A DNA stretch of 64,000 nucleotides from Dyadobacter sp. CY326 (GTDB lineage: Bacteria; Bacteroidota; Bacteroidia; Cytophagales; Spirosomataceae), in contig NZ_JAJUXI010000004.1 of assembly GCF_021390515.1 (NCBI RefSeq), forward strand, positions 372,001 to 436,000, given 5' to 3'. The translations under genes were made by a program, and so were the position numbers. Positions within the stretch are counted from its first letter, which is position 1. Each line of letters opens with the position of its first letter. Under the pieces are notes generated by a model that was given only the letters and a program-made list of their open reading frames with translations, had not been told where the DNA came from and did not search any database. Below, piece after piece: positions 61,248 to 64,000 of this stretch.

Positions 61248-63698
61248 ATGCTAAACAACTACATTAAAATTGCGCAGCGGAATTTATTAAGACACAAAAG
61301 TTTTTCATTGATCAACATTCTGGGACTGACGATTGGCCTCACTTGTTGTTTTCTGATCATGGTTTTTGTGCAGCACGAAACGAGTTATGATCAGTTTCAT
61401 GCCAAACATGAGCGAATTTACCGGCTCAATTACATGCCCAAATTCGCAGGTTACACCCAATACATTGGTCTCACACCAGCCGCTGCATCGCCGCTGCTTC
61501 CTGATTATTTTACCGAAATTGAAACCTCCGGTCGCCTTTACAGAAACAATGCGACTATTGAAATTTCGGGCGCTTCCAGTTCGAGGCCGGTGAAGTTTGA
61601 TGAAGAGCGCTTTTACTTCGGCGATTCAACATTACTCGACATTTTTTCACTTGAATTTCTGGAAGGCGATGCCAAAACAGCGCTCACGAGCCGTTATTCT
61701 GTCATTATTACGGATAAAATTGCGGCTAAATATTTTGGTAAAACAAGTGCATTGGGCAAAACGCTCACTTTTGAAGGCAAGCATCCGCTGAAAGTGACAG
61801 GCGTCATCAGGGAGCTTCCCGACAATTCGCACGTGAAGATCGACTTGCTTTCGGATTATCAGACCATGTTTGCGACGGAGAGTGAAAACCTGCGCCAGAA
61901 CTTGCCGCAGAACTGGGTCATCACGCATTCAACGACTTACGTGCTTTTAAGAAATGGCAAATCGGCAGGAAGCGTGAATGCAAGGCTGCCCAAATTCCTC
62001 GCAGCGCACGCAGACCCGGAATTGGCAAAAGGCATTGAATACAAATTGCAGCCGTTGGACGACATTCACCTCGACAATGCGGTGGAAGGCAATAACGAGC
62101 CGACCGGCAACATGACTTACATTTACGTTTTTCTGGGTGTTGGGTTCATGACGTTGCTCATTGCCTGCATCAATTTCATCAATCTCTCCACGGCGCGCTC
62201 GCTGAAACGTGCGCGTGAGGTGGGCATTAGGAAGACACTAGGCAGCGAAAAGGGACAGATCGTTGCGCAATTCTTGGGCGAGTCGCTGTTGCTGAGCAAC
62301 ATTGCCTTGCTGCTCTCAATTGTGCTGATTGCATTGCTGCTGCCTGTGCTCAATAACTTAACAGATAAGCAATTAACGGTTTCTTACGTGTTTTCAAGTC
62401 CTGTTTTGATGAGTTCATTTGTTGGCATTGCCATTCTTGCAGGCATTTTGTCAGGAAGTTATCCGGCATTTTTTGTCGCCCGTTTTGATCCCATCGCCAC
62501 ATTGAAAGGTAATTTTGCGGGGGGCAAAGCGAAGGGTGGTGCATTGCGGCAGACGCTGCTTGGTTTTCAATTTATCGCCTCCATAATCCTCATCATTGGC
62601 GCTATGGTCGCATTCCGGCAGCTGAAATTCCTGATGGAGAAGCCGATGGGATTTGACAAAGATTACATTGTGACCGCCAACATGCGTAACGAGAAGATTA
62701 CCAATGTGTTTGCAACGCCCAATGACAGCAGTTATTCGAGGTTAAGGACGTTTAAGGAGACATTGCTCAGCAATCCCGGCGTAAAAGAAGTAACTTTTTC
62801 AACCCAGCAAATGGGCGCGGGTGCAGTGCAGCGCAATGTTGTTCCGGAGGGAAAAACGCAGGATAGTAACCTGTTTATCGGAGCCGTTGGCGTTGATTTC
62901 AATTTTGTAAAGACATATGGATTGAAATTAGCTGCCGGACGCGATCTTTCCGAGCGATTTTCTACGGATAAGGCCGCTGGATTCCTGATCAATGAAACTG
63001 GCGTGAAACAACTGGGCTGGAAAAGTGCTGACGAGGCCATTGGAAAATCGATCAACCTGGAAGGCAAGCAGGGGAGGATCGTAGGTGTTTTGAAAGATTT
63101 CCACAATCAATCGCTGCAAAATCCGATTCAAGGCATGTTGCTGAACATTGATCAGCCCATGTTCACGCAGGTTTCAACAAAGCTTTCGGCTCAAAATACG
63201 GAGCGAACATTGCGCTTGATCGGTCAGCAATGGGATAAATATTTCCCGGAAAAAGGTTTCGATTACGAATTTCTTGATCAAAGCATTGCGAATGCTTATG
63301 CAACGGAACAGCGCCTTAGCAAGCTGATTGGCTATTTTGCGGGCCTTGCCGTGCTGATCTCTTGCCTGGGTTTGTATGGACTTGTTGCTATCGTTACCCA
63401 GCAACGAACCAAGGAAATTGGCATCAGAAAAGTGCTTGGCGCTTCCGTAAGCGGGATTGTACAATTGCTATCACGCGATTTCGTCATTCTCGTGGTCGTT
63501 TCACTTGTCATCGCAAGTCCTGTTGCATGGTTCGCGATGGATAAATGGCTGCAAAATTTCGCCTACAAAACGGACATTGCCTGGTGGGTTTTCGGTCTGG
63601 CCGGTGTGCTGACATTATCAGTAACATTGCTGACCGTGAGCGTGCAAAGCATAAAAGCTGCATTGATCAATCCGGTGAAATCGCTCAAAACCGACTGA
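61248..63698 (+). CDS. Double-length MacB/FtsX-type permease 18
   Basis: 816 residues from MLNNYIKIAQRNL. GGAGG lies 3 bases before the ATG, an unusually clear purine-rich site for this phylum, though perhaps fortuitous. The cytoplasmic motifs are RAREVGIRKTLGSE near 321 and RTKEIGIRKVLGAS near 720. Domain 2 is extended at its start (ANMRNEKITNVFATPNDSS) and carries LAAGRDLSERFSTDK and VLKDFHNQSL, with Asn in place of the second aromatic. The tail is NPVKSLKTD. It follows permease 17 after 26 bp and is the last recognisable member in the window. Confidence 0.92.
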   Translation: MLNNYIKIAQRNLLRHKSFSLINILGLTIGLTCCFLIMVFVQHETSYDQFHAKHERIYRLNYMPKFAGYTQYIGLTPAAASPLLPDYFTEIETSGRLYRNNATIEISGASSSRPVKFDEERFYFGDSTLLDIFSLEFLEGDAKTALTSRYSVIITDKIAAKYFGKTSALGKTLTFEGKHPLKVTGVIRELPDNSHVKIDLLSDYQTMFATESENLRQNLPQNWVITHSTTYVLLRNGKSAGSVNARLPKFLAAHADPELAKGIEYKLQPLDDIHLDNAVEGNNEPTGNMTYIYVFLGVGFMTLLIACINFINLSTARSLKRAREVGIRKTLGSEKGQIVAQFLGESLLLSNIALLLSIVLIALLLPVLNNLTDKQLTVSYVFSSPVLMSSFVGIAILAGILSGSYPAFFVARFDPIATLKGNFAGGKAKGGALRQTLLGFQFIASIILIIGAMVAFRQLKFLMEKPMGFDKDYIVTANMRNEKITNVFATPNDSSYSRLRTFKETLLSNPGVKEVTFSTQQMGAGAVQRNVVPEGKTQDSNLFIGAVGVDFNFVKTYGLKLAAGRDLSERFSTDKAAGFLINETGVKQLGWKSADEAIGKSINLEGKQGRIVGVLKDFHNQSLQNPIQGMLLNIDQPMFTQVSTKLSAQNTERTLRLIGQQWDKYFPEKGFDYEFLDQSIANAYATEQRLSKLIGYFAGLAVLISCLGLYGLVAIVTQQRTKEIGIRKVLGASVSGIVQLLSRDFVILVVVSLVIASPVAWFAMDKWLQNFAYKTDIAWWVFGLAGVLTLSVTLLTVSVQSIKAALINPVKSLKTD

Positions 63699-63761
63699 TA
63701 AAAGAAGAACTTCATTGCCATACACCTTCAATTGAATCGACTTTTTAACCAATTATCAACC

Positions 63762-64000
63762 ATGAGCCATATTGCCATCCCAATCCCGCCGCTTCAAGGA
63801 AAGCAGGAGATTAAAGTTGAAGTAACCATCAATGGAATCAAGCAAAATTTGTTTTACCGTGTTGAGCTTTTTTATTGGGAAGATTGCTCCAATCCGGTCG
63901 CGCATCGCGCCGATTGCATCAGCGAAATGCTTGCTCATCACGATCCGGAATGGACCGTTTATTACATTGGCGCACCGAATGACGACTTCGTGCCCATCAC
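63762..64000 (+). CDS. Hypothetical protein, truncated by the window end
   Basis: An open frame from ATG at 63762 runs off the window after 79 codons: MSHIAIPIPPLQGKQEIKV at the start, then NLFYRVELFYWEDCSN, two cysteines, and DPEWTVYYIGAPNDDFVPI. It has no signal peptide, membrane segment or family I recognise. It starts 63 bp after the last permease on the same strand; neither a terminator nor a promoter is evident between them, so co-transcription is possible. Confidence 0.55.
   Translation, partial: MSHIAIPIPPLQGKQEIKVEVTINGIKQNLFYRVELFYWEDCSNPVAHRADCISEMLAHHDPEWTVYYIGAPNDDFVPI

Noticed and set aside
10266..63698. Insertion sequences or a CRISPR array as the cause of the repeated sequence
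   Set aside because: The repetition is protein-level paralogy plus short promoter motifs; no transposase, terminal repeats or spacer-repeat pattern is present.

Overview
The window looks like chromosomal DNA of a Bacteroidota bacterium, most likely order Cytophagales (Dyadobacter/Spirosomaceae-like; this is inferred from gene content, not from a marker gene). Supporting signs are TonB-dependent receptors with an N-terminal carboxypeptidase-regulatory-like domain, a Wzi-type capsule protein, a DUF6249 protein, start codons mostly without Shine-Dalgarno sequences, and promoters of the Bacteroidota form TTG-N17..20-TAnnTTTG.

Layout. 1-8 kb: a decayed PIN-domain toxin remnant, a TonB-dependent receptor, a 2TM protein, a pyridoxamine-phosphate-oxidase-like protein, a DUF892 ferritin-like protein, a secreted GH127 beta-L-arabinofuranosidase and a sigma-54-dependent (NtrC-type) response regulator. 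8-64 kb: a very large family of 18 paralogous permeases of about 790-818 residues. Each is a tandem duplication of the MacB/FtsX permease fold (two MacB-type periplasmic domains, two FtsX cores). They lie on the plus strand in five clusters. Only the first cluster carries a membrane-fusion (HlyD-type) adaptor and an ABC ATPase; no other ATPase, adaptor or TolC-like channel is visible. The clusters are separated by toxin-antitoxin-like PIN modules (12.8, 18.4 and 29.0 kb), an ECF sigma/anti-sigma-like locus with envelope genes (29.8-34.4 kb), a lipoprotein (44.3 kb) and a Wzi-like outer-membrane protein (57.2 kb).

Regulation. The most striking feature is not a gene. Upstream of the first permease-cluster gene in all five clusters (before 8156, 19181, 34506, 44930 and 58822) there is an inverted repeat of the form TTGTCCG-N4-CGGACAA. 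A second, weaker copy or half-copy lies 20 bp (once 21 bp) further upstream. A TGGYATA element resembling the -24 box of sigma-54 promoters follows at 54.5, 64.5, 75.5, 75.5 or 76.5 bp from the repeat centre, which are steps of about one DNA helical turn. The divergently encoded sigma-54 response regulator at 6489-7856 is the obvious candidate to bind these repeats. The simplest model is one activator, five sigma-54 promoters and 18 interchangeable permeases sharing one ATPase and one adaptor. This is inferred from sequence; the ligand, the sensor kinase and the transported substrates cannot be read from the window. The family resembles in design the acidobacterial duplicated orphan permeases (ADOP), which are also double-length FtsX/MacB permeases without dedicated ATPases.
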